Numbered from the stretch's first letter, positions 35,342 to 44,576 are shown. The stretch is DNA of 64,000 nt from an uncultured Duncaniella sp. (GCA_910576785.1 CAJTJG010000018.1:1-64000), one strand, 5' to 3'. Notes: generated by a model not told the origin, from the letters alone. Made by a program: numbers and translations.

Positions 35342-35366
35342 CACTAAAAAAACCGATTGACCAAAA

Positions 35367-35399
35367 AAGCCGTCCTGTTCCTCTCGAACCGGGCGGCTT
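35367..35399 (-). terminator. Terminator after the Fic gene
   Basis: On the minus strand AAGCCGCCC pairs with GGACGGCTT (one G-U type pair), with an inner GTTC/GAAC extension, followed by TTTTTT. It lies about 115 bp past the Fic stop and just before ruvB. Confidence 0.75.
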
Positions 35400-35513
35400 C
35401 TATTCACTAATAATTCTTTCAGTGAATGGGATGGGGATGATTTGTATGGGTGCAAAGTTAATAATTTTTAGTTAATTTTCAAAAATTATTTCTTCTCGCC
35501 CCCCATTACAATG

Positions 35514-36404
35514 TCAATCGGTGTAATCTATCCTGAACTTGTCAAGGATAGTCTTGAAGTAATCCTGGGCCGTGAGACAGGTATCCATCAGATATCCTTT
35601 TATCCCCGGCCAGTTGCGGAGTCCGTTGTAATAGAATATTTTCAGGTCATCGGTGATTATGAACGGTACATGTCCATTGCGCAGGCATTCCCTGAACATT
35701 ATAAGCCGGCCCACACGTCCGTTTCCATCCTGAAAAGGGTGGATGGCTTCGAACCTCTGGTGAAAATCAATGATATCCTCCAGCGTGGGGCGCTTCTTTG
35801 CATTATACTCTTTCAATAGAGCCTTGATCTCATTATGTACATTTTCCGGCTCGGTGGTATCATTCCCTCCCACCTCATTGGGCAGTTTCTTATAGTCACC
35901 AACTCGGAACCAATCCTTACGTTCATCTGACGTACCTGACTTCAACAGATAATGGAGATATTTGATATATTCCTCCGTTAGTCTGCCATCTGTATTGTCG
36001 ATTATATAATCTATGGCACGGAAATGATTGGTTGTCTCTATAATATCATCGACATTCACAGCCTCGCCGGTCATGCCGATTGTATTGGTCTCGTAGATGT
36101 ACCGCGTCTGGTCATGCGTCAGACGGCTCCCTTCCATATGATTGGAGTTATATGTCAGATCAATCTGAACACGATGATATATACCTCCCTTCATTTTACC
36201 TGCCTTCTGTTCTCTCAACAAGGCAAGCAGTGCTGAAGTCACAGGTTTTTCACATCTGCCCGACAACTCCGCGTCAGCCGGTATGCTCCATGTTTTTCCT
36301 ATGATACAGGCGCCATCTATCTTTCCTTGCGCACAGTAGTTCCGGGCCGTACGCTCCGACACTCCATGCCTGGCCGCCCACTCCTTTACTGATATATATT
36401 CCAT
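35514..36404 (-). CDS. Fic family protein with N-terminal DNA-binding domain
   Basis: A 296-residue protein. I start at 36404 (MEYISVKEWAARHGVSERTARNYC), since the promoter overlaps the longer frame. Residues 1-45 form a MerR/excisionase-like winged helix. The Fic core has the active-site motif IHPFQDGNGRVGR (His222, Asn228, Arg230, Arg233), which transfers AMP to a target hydroxyl. An inhibitory motif SNHMEG (87-92) precedes it, so the enzyme is of the auto-inhibited class with the brake upstream of the core. A palindrome in its promoter suggests self-repression. It stands alone between its own promoter and terminator. The target is unknown. Confidence 0.92.
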   Translation of the reverse strand: MEYISVKEWAARHGVSERTARNYCAQGKIDGACIIGKTWSIPADAELSGRCEKPVTSALLALLREQKAGKMKGGIYHRVQIDLTYNSNHMEGSRLTHDQTRYIYETNTIGMTGEAVNVDDIIETTNHFRAIDYIIDNTDGRLTEEYIKYLHYLLKSGTSDERKDWFRVGDYKKLPNEVGGNDTTEPENVHNEIKALLKEYNAKKRPTLEDIIDFHQRFEAIHPFQDGNGRVGRLIMFRECLRNGHVPFIITDDLKIFYYNGLRNWPGIKGYLMDTCLTAQDYFKTILDKFRIDYTD

Positions 36405-36407
36405 ATT

Positions 36408-36470
36408 ATCGGCAAGATTTCTATTAACATTACATCGCAAATATAGCTAAACTTGCCGATATCGGCAAGT
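36408..36470 (-). promoter_or_regulatory. Fic promoter with palindromic operator
   Basis: The minus strand reads TATATTTG (36445-36438). Directly upstream lies the perfect 20-bp palindrome ACTTGCCGATATCGGCAAGT (36451-36470), covering the -33 zone. A second half-site ATCGGCAAG (36408-36416) falls between the promoter and ATG. This arrangement suits a dimeric repressor, most simply the helix-turn-helix domain of the Fic protein itself. Confidence 0.7.
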
Positions 36471-36502
36471 TTTAAGGGATATTTAGGCGATGTACCAAAA
36501 TT

Positions 36503-36601
36503 CAGAAGTCCCTATAACGCGGAACGCGTTATAGGGACTTCTGTCAATTATTCTTTGATCTGACACCCGTCGCCTCCGGTGGCGACGGTGTCAGATAATT
36601 G
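36503..36601. repeat. Two tandem hairpins between the Fic promoter and the 712-aa gene
   Basis: Hairpin one has perfect 19-bp arms (36503-36521 and 36525-36543) and a 3-nt loop; its right arm recurs at 84-104. Hairpin two pairs ATCTGACACCCGTCGCC (36558-36574) with 36581-36596 with one bulged base, extended by CAATTAT/ATAATTG flanks. They follow the stop of the minus-strand 712-aa gene at 36613 and could terminate it. Confidence 0.7.
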
Positions 36602-36612
36602 CAGGCCGATTA

Positions 36613-38751
36613 TCAGAGCACGATTTTCTTCACGTCCTCACCCTGGCGGCGGATGTATACGTTGCCGGGAGTGGGATTGTCAACGCGTACACCCTGGAGG
36701 TTGAAGTACTCAACAGGAGCATCGTTGGCACCGCCTATGATGGCGTCGGTGATACCGCTCTCATCCTTCTCGCGCACGGTCACGGTGCCGATCTGCAGAT
36801 AGCTGATGAGATCGGAGGGCACGGGGGATACGAGGTGGATACCTACGCAGCCTATTGTAGCGTCGCCGGTGGGGATCTCAGCGGAGAACTTGTCGAAGTC
36901 CACGCTACCGGTGGTCTGGTTGAGGCCGGGGAGGGTTACTGTGCATTCGCCGAACTTCACCATGCCTTCGGGAGCTGCCTTGGGTCCGAATGCGAACTCG
37001 AGCTTGTCGGTGGTCTGGTCGCGGGCGGTGATCACAACCTCATACTTCTTGGCCGGATCAAACTTGAGCGGAGGTGTGATGAGCCACTCGTCGGCGTCCT
37101 TGAGAGCACCGGTCACTGCGAGGGGCGAGATGATGAACTCAGCGCACATCTCATAGTCGCCGAACACGTCATGACCGAGGTTGGTGGAGAAGAGCCAGGT
37201 GTAAGTATCGTTGTTTCCGTCAACGGTAGTCCAACGGTTGGGGATAAGGGTAGCATCCTCGAAGTCCTCCTCGTAGGGGAGCTCCTCGGCCGGGCCGATG
37301 ATATAGGCGGGTGTGGAAGCGTTTGTGGCGCCCACATTGTTGACAGCCTCAACATCGTAGTAGTACGAGAGGAGGCGGCGGAAGGTCTTGTCTACGAAAG
37401 ATGTCTCCTTGATACCGTCGGCCACCACGAGATTGTCGGGACGACGGGTCACCTTGTATGTCACCTCGGCGGGATCGAAAGCACCGTCATGAGCACCGCT
37501 CACGGGAGCCTGCCAGGAGATGCTGGCCGAGAGGAAGTCGGCACCCACCTCCACTGCGAGATCGCGGGGAGCGCCGGGGGCGTCCTTGCCTACATATACG
37601 AATGCCGAACCCTTCTCACCGTCGCCTGCGTCGCCGAGGGCCACGATGTCATAGCGGTACTCGCCGGCTGCGGGGATGGTTTTGTCGACATACGACATCT
37701 TCTCGCCGGGAGTTGCGGCATCGAAGAATGCGATCTGCTCGCCGTCGCGGAACAGCACCACACCGTTGAGCGATGTGAGCTCACCGCCGCCGAATGTCTC
37801 GGTGGGGCATGTCCACGAGATGGTTGCGTCAAGCACATTGGGGTCGGTGGTCACGGCCTTGATGTCGGTCGAGGCGGCGGGAGCGTCGAAGCTTGCTGCC
37901 GAGGGGATGTAGAGAGCCACGAAGCGGGCGGTGGAACCGATCTGGCCCACCAGATTCATGGTCTTTTTATCGACATCGATCTCACGCATGTACACGTCGC
38001 TCTTCAGCATGGCGATCTCGTCGGGGGAAGCGCCTTCCTGGTCAGTGGCATACGATGCCCAGTAGAGCAGGCCGTTGGTGCGGTCAAACTCCATGGACTG
38101 CATGCTCACGAAGCCGGAGAGTCCGGTGTCCATCACCTTGCGGGTACGGCCGGTGGTGTTGATGTTGTAGAGCCATCCGTCAAGGCTTATGGCGTAGAGC
38201 TTGCCGTCGGGAGCGGCTGCGAGTGTGGCGAAGATCTGATCCTTGTAGGTGCACTTCTTGGTGAATGCGCCGGTAGTGAGGTCCACCTCATAGAGGCCGG
38301 TCTGGCCATCGAAACCGATGGCATACATCTTCTGCGACACATAGTCGTAGGTCATGTCCTGGGGCTTGAAGTCATTGCCTTCGGGATTCCAGGGGCCGAT
38401 GTTGGTGAGACGGCCGTTGTAGATGTTGTATGAGGCGAGGTCGATGGGGCGGGGCTGCTCCATGGAAGATACGTAGCGGTACTGGGCTACATAGTAGATA
38501 CCGTCCACTGCGGCACCGGCATATACGCTCGCGCCATTGAGGTTGGCATAGTTGAGTATGAGTTCGGGAGCCTCGGAGAAAGTGAAGTTGTCCTTGGCAA
38601 AGCCATAGTCGGCACCGAAGTCAGCATTGGTGATGTAGAACCCGTAGAACGGTCTTTGCGCCTGTGTGGCTGTTTCTGTCTCAGCGGCACATAGCGGGAG
38701 GCTGGTGCACAGAGAGGCAGCAAGAGCCAGAGATACAAACAGTCTGTTCAT
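36613..38751 (-). CDS. Large secreted protein with FnIII-like and choice-of-anchor J-like domains
   Basis: A 712-residue secreted protein with a signal peptide (1-22). Residues of about 35-290 look like a beta-propeller-type surface domain with repeats such as MTYDYVSQKMYAIGFDGQTG. Residues of about 300-490 are two fibronectin III-like domains. Residues of about 500-660 (EDFEDATLIPNRWTTVDGNND, DEWLITPPLKFD) match the choice-of-anchor J/cleaved-adhesin type. The tail has VEYFNLQGVRVDNP and ends RRQGEDVKKIVL, close to the C10 peptidase tail. Probably exported to the surface, where it binds proteins or glycans; no catalytic site seen. Confidence 0.8.
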   Translation of the reverse strand: MNRLFVSLALAASLCTSLPLCAAETETATQAQRPFYGFYITNADFGADYGFAKDNFTFSEAPELILNYANLNGASVYAGAAVDGIYYVAQYRYVSSMEQPRPIDLASYNIYNGRLTNIGPWNPEGNDFKPQDMTYDYVSQKMYAIGFDGQTGLYEVDLTTGAFTKKCTYKDQIFATLAAAPDGKLYAISLDGWLYNINTTGRTRKVMDTGLSGFVSMQSMEFDRTNGLLYWASYATDQEGASPDEIAMLKSDVYMREIDVDKKTMNLVGQIGSTARFVALYIPSAASFDAPAASTDIKAVTTDPNVLDATISWTCPTETFGGGELTSLNGVVLFRDGEQIAFFDAATPGEKMSYVDKTIPAAGEYRYDIVALGDAGDGEKGSAFVYVGKDAPGAPRDLAVEVGADFLSASISWQAPVSGAHDGAFDPAEVTYKVTRRPDNLVVADGIKETSFVDKTFRRLLSYYYDVEAVNNVGATNASTPAYIIGPAEELPYEEDFEDATLIPNRWTTVDGNNDTYTWLFSTNLGHDVFGDYEMCAEFIISPLAVTGALKDADEWLITPPLKFDPAKKYEVVITARDQTTDKLEFAFGPKAAPEGMVKFGECTVTLPGLNQTTGSVDFDKFSAEIPTGDATIGCVGIHLVSPVPSDLISYLQIGTVTVREKDESGITDAIIGGANDAPVEYFNLQGVRVDNPTPGNVYIRRQGEDVKKIVL

Positions 38752-38806
38752 GCAAAAAATTTGATTTATAAGTTTGGTGTAGATTTTCTGGTGTCTTAAT
38801 TAGATG

Positions 38807-38814
38807 CAAATATA
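38807..38814 (-). promoter_or_regulatory. -7 element of the 712-aa gene
   Basis: The minus strand reads TATATTTG, ending 55 nt before the ATG at 38751. Confidence 0.5.
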
Positions 38815-38877
38815 GATAGAATTGATGACATGCTCACTTTAAGGATGTTAAATATCATTAATTGATATTCCCGCTCC

Positions 38878-38922
38878 GCGATATTATCGCATCATATCCG
38901 GCTGCTGCGGGGCGTAACTTTG
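38878..38922 (+). promoter_or_regulatory. Promoter and palindromic operator of phage-like block 2
   Basis: GCGATATTATCGCA (38878-38891) lies exactly 37 bp upstream of TAACTTTG (38915-38922), which precedes the ATG at 38947 by 24 nt. The same site, orientation and spacing occur before phage-like block 1 (15669-15715), differing by one base in the 14-bp site and one in the -7 element. The flanks also share GGGGC-type bases before the -7 element. Confidence 0.7.
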
Positions 38923-38946
38923 TGTCAGAAAAAATCATACCGCACT

Positions 38947-41463
38947 ATGAAGAAGAATAGCAACAGACGTTTCAAGACAGGGCGCACCGTGCGCCCCCTC
39001 GTGTTTCCATGCTCCACGCTCGATGCTTCGCTCGGGGTGGACGTATGCCACAACCTGCGCTACAATCCGCTGACGGCTGGTCTCGAGGCCGTAGGGATGC
39101 CCGGAGAGTTCTCCTACATGCTGTCGGGCGAGGGTGAGTTTGTGGAGGCTGGTGTATTCCACCATGCCGACGGCGAAGTGTCGCATCTCATAGCCCGCGG
39201 CCGCGAGCTGCTTGTGGCCAAAGGCCGCTCGAGAAGCTCGTTGGGCGAACTCGGCGGCGAGCCCCTCACCGCCATACCCCTCAGCGACGGTTTTGTGGTG
39301 ATGACCACAGCCGGCCCACGCCGCCTGCGATATGCCTCCGGGGTATGGGCCGAGACACCGCTGGCCGACGATTATCCTCACCTCATGCTCGAAGCCCGCG
39401 CGGCAGGGAGTGTAAGTCTCAATGTGGACACTGCATTATCAGGCACATACGACCGCCGCAGCACTGCCCTGGATTATTCCGACAGCGTCACCGCAGGACG
39501 TGAGGCCGCCTACATATACCGTTGGCTCGCCAACAGGGCCATGACATCACGGCGATTCATTCAGCCTGTGATGGCGAGCTACCGTCTCATAGGCATGAAC
39601 GGAGAGGTGCTCTACTCCTCATGCCCGCGCCTGCTCACCCCCGACGCAGGCGTCCAGCTGACATCCATGCGCTTCAACCTCACGGGCGAGTATCTCAACC
39701 GCATAAGCGACACAAGGATCTCGGCCGAGACATATTCAATCGGAGTGCGTATGACCCAGGCACCCACCGAAGTGTGGCGTGCCACGGTGAGGAGCGTGGA
39801 GATCCTCGTATCGCCGCAGCTGCATCCTCTGGCTGAGGGAACGAACGCATGTCTGTGCCCGCTCGGCGAGTTTGACGCGGCAGGATCCCGCGTCGTGCTC
39901 ACGGTGCATCTGCCCGGTGTGAGCACCGCTCTGAAACCTTGCGAACCGGGGGGTTGGCTCCACACCAAGGTTCTCGGTGTGCTCTCACGCATGGAGATAT
40001 CCATGAGATGCGCGGCCACCCTCACTCCCGCCGAGGCAGAGACGGAAGGATGTACCGTTCCGGCCACTGACCCAGCGCTCGAAAGATGCGAGGAGGAGAT
40101 GGACAGGCTCGACACCATTCTCGCCTCCCCATTACCGGCCAAAGGGCCTGCCGCCGAGATGAAGAGACGCCTCTCCGCACCCCACCACATGTGTGCCCGC
40201 ACTGGCAGTCGCGACGGCGATATAGTGATGTGGGGTGATCTGACAGCCACTCTCTTCGAGGGATATTCCGTGGCCGAGATGACCGTTGCGGCCCGGCAGC
40301 TGAGCGAGGGAGCCGTGCCCACGGCCTCGAGCGTGACCACAGGCAGGGGCAAGTGCCGCCAGGTGAAAGCACTCACCATGAGGCGCCTGGAGCCGGAGGC
40401 GCTCTCACCACTCATAGTCTATCCCGACGGAGAGGCCTCCGAGCTGACGGTGACCACACCTGATGCGACATTGAAATTCCCCCTCAAACCATCTCCCTGC
40501 GGCGCATGGAGCTATTGGCTCAACCCCGATGGACTCCCTGTGGAGATACCCAAGGGCACACAGGATGCTTTTGCAGTACCCGCAGCGCTACCGCAGATTC
40601 TGGAATGGGAGGACGCTGTGGCGGTGGCACATGTCGACGCCCCGCTCATGCCGCTGGCCGTGGCCCAGAGCGGCACCGGTGGAGTGAGGGCACTGGCGCC
40701 GGGGAGGCGTGCAGGATCGTCGATGGAGCTGACACGCACACGCTTCCATGCCTTCGGCCCATCGGGCATAGCCTCCGTGACTGTAGGATCCGACCGGACA
40801 CGCCTCACATCGACTGTGATCGACAACCGCGGCGTGGAGTGTGCCGCAGCGGTGGCATCCACTTCTTCGGGAGTGGCGGCGGTGGCTGCCGGAGTGCCAG
40901 TGATAGTGAGCGGCAACCGTGTGACCACGCTGTGCAAAGGCTTCAGGGCAACCCGTCTGGGGTGGAACGCTCCGCGCGGCGAGCTGTGGATATTCGGCGT
41001 GGACGGCTACACAAGCGGTGATACCGATGAGATGGCCGTAGTGCTCGACATGGCCACCGGACGATTTCACACCCGCAGTGTCGGACATGTCATATCCATG
41101 GCATCCATCCCGTCCGGACTGCGCATGATCACCGCCGCTGGCCGTATGCTCGACGCCGGAACAGAAACCGGTGCGGAGGATGTGGATGTGGAGTACCGCG
41201 TGCGCATCCCATCCGATGGCTCCCCCGGCGAGTGGCGCGACCTTTCAGTAGGCATCACCGGCGAGATTCGATCGGGATCATTGGCTCTGCGCGGAGACTG
41301 CGGCATGCGCGATGACGGCTCGCCGGCCATCGTGGCGCTCGGCATCACAGGCCCGCTGTATCACCCGGTGGTACACCGCCTGATGCATCCGCACGTGCAT
41401 TTCCTCACTCTCGCGATCAAGGCTAAGACTGGTAAACCATTTTCAATTTTCAAGATAAGATGA
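38947..41463 (+). CDS. Large phage-like structural protein (unknown), first gene of block 2
   Basis: An 838-839-residue soluble protein with no signal peptide. It opens with basic residues (MKKNSNRRFKTGRTVRPLVFP). Much of it is beta-rich with propeller-like strands, e.g. LSDGFVVMTTAGPRRLRYASG and GELWIFGVDGYTSGDTDEM. Its stop overlaps the terminase start (ATGA), and it shares the regulatory site of the portal block. The length, beta content and context suggest a virion component such as a tail hub or nozzle protein, but I recognise no family. ATG at 38947 lies 24 nt after the promoter element. Confidence 0.65.
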   Translation: MKKNSNRRFKTGRTVRPLVFPCSTLDASLGVDVCHNLRYNPLTAGLEAVGMPGEFSYMLSGEGEFVEAGVFHHADGEVSHLIARGRELLVAKGRSRSSLGELGGEPLTAIPLSDGFVVMTTAGPRRLRYASGVWAETPLADDYPHLMLEARAAGSVSLNVDTALSGTYDRRSTALDYSDSVTAGREAAYIYRWLANRAMTSRRFIQPVMASYRLIGMNGEVLYSSCPRLLTPDAGVQLTSMRFNLTGEYLNRISDTRISAETYSIGVRMTQAPTEVWRATVRSVEILVSPQLHPLAEGTNACLCPLGEFDAAGSRVVLTVHLPGVSTALKPCEPGGWLHTKVLGVLSRMEISMRCAATLTPAEAETEGCTVPATDPALERCEEEMDRLDTILASPLPAKGPAAEMKRRLSAPHHMCARTGSRDGDIVMWGDLTATLFEGYSVAEMTVAARQLSEGAVPTASSVTTGRGKCRQVKALTMRRLEPEALSPLIVYPDGEASELTVTTPDATLKFPLKPSPCGAWSYWLNPDGLPVEIPKGTQDAFAVPAALPQILEWEDAVAVAHVDAPLMPLAVAQSGTGGVRALAPGRRAGSSMELTRTRFHAFGPSGIASVTVGSDRTRLTSTVIDNRGVECAAAVASTSSGVAAVAAGVPVIVSGNRVTTLCKGFRATRLGWNAPRGELWIFGVDGYTSGDTDEMAVVLDMATGRFHTRSVGHVISMASIPSGLRMITAAGRMLDAGTETGAEDVDVEYRVRIPSDGSPGEWRDLSVGITGEIRSGSLALRGDCGMRDDGSPAIVALGITGPLYHPVVHRLMHPHVHFLTLAIKAKTGKPFSIFKIR

Positions 41464-43319
41464 TAGCGGAGGAGAACAGACTCAGACACGAGGCGCTGCA
41501 TGCGCTTGAATACGACGCCGTGTGTGGCGACAGCCGCTCACGCTGGCGTGTGGAGGTGGCCAACAGCGGTGAGCATTTCCACGTGCCCCGTTCCATGACG
41601 GAGGATCCGGACTACAGCTCCGCTATGGGGAGGCATGAATTCGAGATGCTGCGCTTCCGCCACGACTTCGAGTTCTGGTGTGCGAAGTGCGTGCGCATCA
41701 CCGACAAGATCACCATGGAGGAGATACCCTTCAGACTCAACCGCCCGCAGCGCGACCTCGTGGAGATACTCGAAGGGCAGAGGCGCATGGGCCAACCCAT
41801 GCGTGTGATCATGCTCAAGGCCAGGCAGTGGGGAGGATCCACCGTGGTGCAGGTATACTTCGCATGGATCCAGATAATACACCGCCGCAACTGGAACTCT
41901 CTGATATGCGCCCACGTCAAGGATGCGTCATCCAACATACGAGGCATGTACTCCCGGCTGCTGGAGCACTACCCGCAGGAGTACTGGGAGGAGGAATGCA
42001 AGCCGGAGTTCCGCCCCTATGAGCGCATGACCAACATTCGCTACATCCCCGGCCGCGGATGCAGGGTGACGGTGAGTTCGAGCGAGAGTCAGGAATCGGC
42101 CCGCGGACTGGACTGCGCGCTGGTCCATCTGAGCGAGGTGGCGTTCTGGAAAGACTCCGTGCTCCACAATCCGGCCGACCTCATTCGCTCTGTAGCCTCG
42201 GGTGTGGCACGCAAGGAACTGTCATGCGTGGTGATGGAGAGCACAGCCAACGGCGTGGGCAACTTCTTCCACCGCGAGTGGCTGCGTGCATGCTCCCCCG
42301 GCAAAAGCGACAAGACACCGTTCTTCGTACCTTGGCACCATATACCGATCTACTCCGAGCCGGTAGCCGATGCCGGGGCGCTGTGGGACAGCATGGACGA
42401 CTACGAACGTGCCCTCTGGGAGAAACACGGATGCTCGCTCGAGGCCATCAACTGGTACAGGATGAAGCGCAGGGAGTTCGACGACCACCGGGCTATGATG
42501 GCAGAGTTTCCCACCACGCCCGAGGAGGCGTTCTGCTCCACAAGTTTCAACGTGTTTGCCGCCGATGATGTGGAGCGCATGCGCGGCGAGGGAGCGGACA
42601 TGGGGCACGAACGCGGCGAAGTGACGGGCAACGAGGGGGACATGCCCGGCGACATCTCCTCGCCTCGGTTTGTGGCTTCGCCCCAGGGATTGGCACGCGT
42701 ATGGCTACACCCGCGCCCGGGCGGAGAGTATATAGTGGCGGTCGACATAGGCGGACGCTCGAGGACGGCTGACTGGTCGGTGATCACCGTACTGGACCGC
42801 CATATGGATACCGACGGCCGGCCCGAGGTCGTGGCCTCGTGGCGCGGGCATATCGATCACGATCTGCTGGCATGGAGAGCCGCCGCCATGGGCGCGTGGT
42901 ACAATGACGCCCTGCTCGTGGTGGAGAGCAACACATGGGAGGCCTCCTCGGAAGGCCGCGGCCGCTATATCCTCGACATGCTCGCCGAAAGCTATCCCAA
43001 TCTCTACTTCAGGCGCGAGCCGGGTGCGGCCGATGGTCCCGGACGACCGGGTTTCCACACAAATTCGCGCACAAAGCCCGCACTGATAGCCCACCTCATA
43101 GCCTTGGTGAGGGAAGGTGGATACATTGAACATGACGGTGATGCCCTCGACGAACTGCTCCACTATGAGGCGCTCCCCGACGGGAGCTATGCGGCGCGCC
43201 GGGGATGTCACGACGACATGCTGATGAGCAGGGCCATAGCCCTGTGGGTACATTCGGAGGAACCGCGCGAAGCGGTGAGTATTGACGTGAAGGCCCTGCT
43301 CAGATATGCCGGAGCATGA
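41460..43319 (+). CDS. Phage terminase large subunit
   Basis: A 619-residue DNA-packaging motor. The ATPase part has the Walker A-like MLKARQWGGST (118-128), a region with VHLSEVAFW (Glu226 as the catalytic carboxylate) and the coupling-type segment VVMESTANGVGNFFHREW. The nuclease part has acidic residues Asp429 (YIVAVDIGGRSRTADWS), Glu489 (LVVESNTWE) and Asp585-Asp586 (CHDDMLMSRAIALW). All key residues look intact, so the protein could be active. It overlaps the 839-aa gene by four bases, and its stop directly abuts the convergent M16 peptidase stop. No small terminase, capsid or protease gene is adjacent. Confidence 0.9.
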   Translation: MIAEENRLRHEALHALEYDAVCGDSRSRWRVEVANSGEHFHVPRSMTEDPDYSSAMGRHEFEMLRFRHDFEFWCAKCVRITDKITMEEIPFRLNRPQRDLVEILEGQRRMGQPMRVIMLKARQWGGSTVVQVYFAWIQIIHRRNWNSLICAHVKDASSNIRGMYSRLLEHYPQEYWEEECKPEFRPYERMTNIRYIPGRGCRVTVSSSESQESARGLDCALVHLSEVAFWKDSVLHNPADLIRSVASGVARKELSCVVMESTANGVGNFFHREWLRACSPGKSDKTPFFVPWHHIPIYSEPVADAGALWDSMDDYERALWEKHGCSLEAINWYRMKRREFDDHRAMMAEFPTTPEEAFCSTSFNVFAADDVERMRGEGADMGHERGEVTGNEGDMPGDISSPRFVASPQGLARVWLHPRPGGEYIVAVDIGGRSRTADWSVITVLDRHMDTDGRPEVVASWRGHIDHDLLAWRAAAMGAWYNDALLVVESNTWEASSEGRGRYILDMLAESYPNLYFRREPGAADGPGRPGFHTNSRTKPALIAHLIALVREGGYIEHDGDALDELLHYEALPDGSYAARRGCHDDMLMSRAIALWVHSEEPREAVSIDVKALLRYAGA

Positions 43320-44576
43320 TCAGGCGGGAAGATAATTGAGCGTGCATGCACGCGAGGGATCGATGACAGCGGTGGCCGTCGCGGCGATACTCTCAGGCGT
43401 CATGGCCCGGTAGCGGCGGGGGATATCATTGATATCCTCCGAGTGCATCCCGGCCATGGCGAGTGCCTGGGCACGGCGCAGACAGCTCAGAGCCTCGAAG
43501 GAGTTGCCGGTGAGATAACGGTTGACCGCTCGGCTCACCTCCGTCTCCGACACCCCGTCGGGAGCTGAGGCCGAGGCCGGACGGCATAGCTCCATGGCCT
43601 GCGATATGAGCATCTCGCGGGCCATTGCCACGGCCTCTGGGGAGGCATCGTTGAGAGCACCCTTGAGCATCAGGAACCCGGGCTCCTCGCTTCCGGCTAT
43701 CGATGCATCGGCCTCAGCGAAGAGGGGCGACGCCATGGTGAGACGGCGGTAGAAACGCGAGGCACGGCCCGAGGAGAGAATATCGGTGATGAGATCGCAC
43801 TCCTCGTAGCCACGCTCGCCGTAGCCCGGCATTGGAAATGCCACCGTTACCACGGGATGGGGCACCTCGCCGTGCACTGTGAGCGAGCGGGGTGCCGTGA
43901 TCTCAGGTTCGGCAGGATAGGTGCGGGGAGCGATATCCCTGACCGGTATATCGCCCATCCAGCGCTCCACGCTCTCCCTGGCCCGCTCGAGGGTGACGTT
44001 GCCGCTTATGGCGAGCACGGCATTGTTGGGCGCGTAGTGATTGAAGAAAAAGGAGCGGACATCGTCCATGGTAACTGCGGCTATATGGGCCGGCTCACGC
44101 CCTATGGTAGGGATGCGGTAGGGGTGGACGGTGTAGAGGAGCGAGCGCAGATGATGGGCCGTGTCGCCGTAGGGCCGGTTGAGATGAGTCTGCTTGAACT
44201 CCTCTATGACCACCGAGCGCTGCACCTCGAGGCTCTCGGGCGAGAATGCGAGCGAGAGCATACGGTCACTTTCGAGCCACAGCAGAGTGTCGAGATTGGT
44301 AGCCGGGGCCATGGAGTAGAAATTGGTGAAGTCATTGGAAGTCCACGCATTATTGACGGCACCGGCACGCTCCATCTCGGCATCGAAATCAGGGATATTC
44401 ACTGATCCGCCGAACATGAGATGCTCGAAAAGATGTGCAAGTCCGGTGAGCGCAGGGCTTTCGTCGCGAGAGCCCACGTTGTAAAGGATATCCACCGCCA
44501 CCATGGCTGTGGAGGGATCATAATTGTGTATCACACGCAGACCGTTGGAGAGGGTGAAACTGTTGTATTGTATCAT
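43320..44576 (-). CDS. M16 family zinc peptidase
   Basis: A 418-residue insulinase-family peptidase. The inverted zinc motif HLFEH (His48, Glu51, His52) and the third ligand Glu126 in VVIEEFKQT, 74 residues on, are present, so the catalytic half is complete. Residues of about 200-418 form the second, non-catalytic half. No signal peptide is seen, so it is probably cytosolic. Its 3' end meets the terminase stop with no gap. Promoter element TAACTTTG lies at 44607-44600. Confidence 0.9.
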   Translation of the reverse strand: MIQYNSFTLSNGLRVIHNYDPSTAMVAVDILYNVGSRDESPALTGLAHLFEHLMFGGSVNIPDFDAEMERAGAVNNAWTSNDFTNFYSMAPATNLDTLLWLESDRMLSLAFSPESLEVQRSVVIEEFKQTHLNRPYGDTAHHLRSLLYTVHPYRIPTIGREPAHIAAVTMDDVRSFFFNHYAPNNAVLAISGNVTLERARESVERWMGDIPVRDIAPRTYPAEPEITAPRSLTVHGEVPHPVVTVAFPMPGYGERGYEECDLITDILSSGRASRFYRRLTMASPLFAEADASIAGSEEPGFLMLKGALNDASPEAVAMAREMLISQAMELCRPASASAPDGVSETEVSRAVNRYLTGNSFEALSCLRRAQALAMAGMHSEDINDIPRRYRAMTPESIAATATAVIDPSRACTLNYLPA

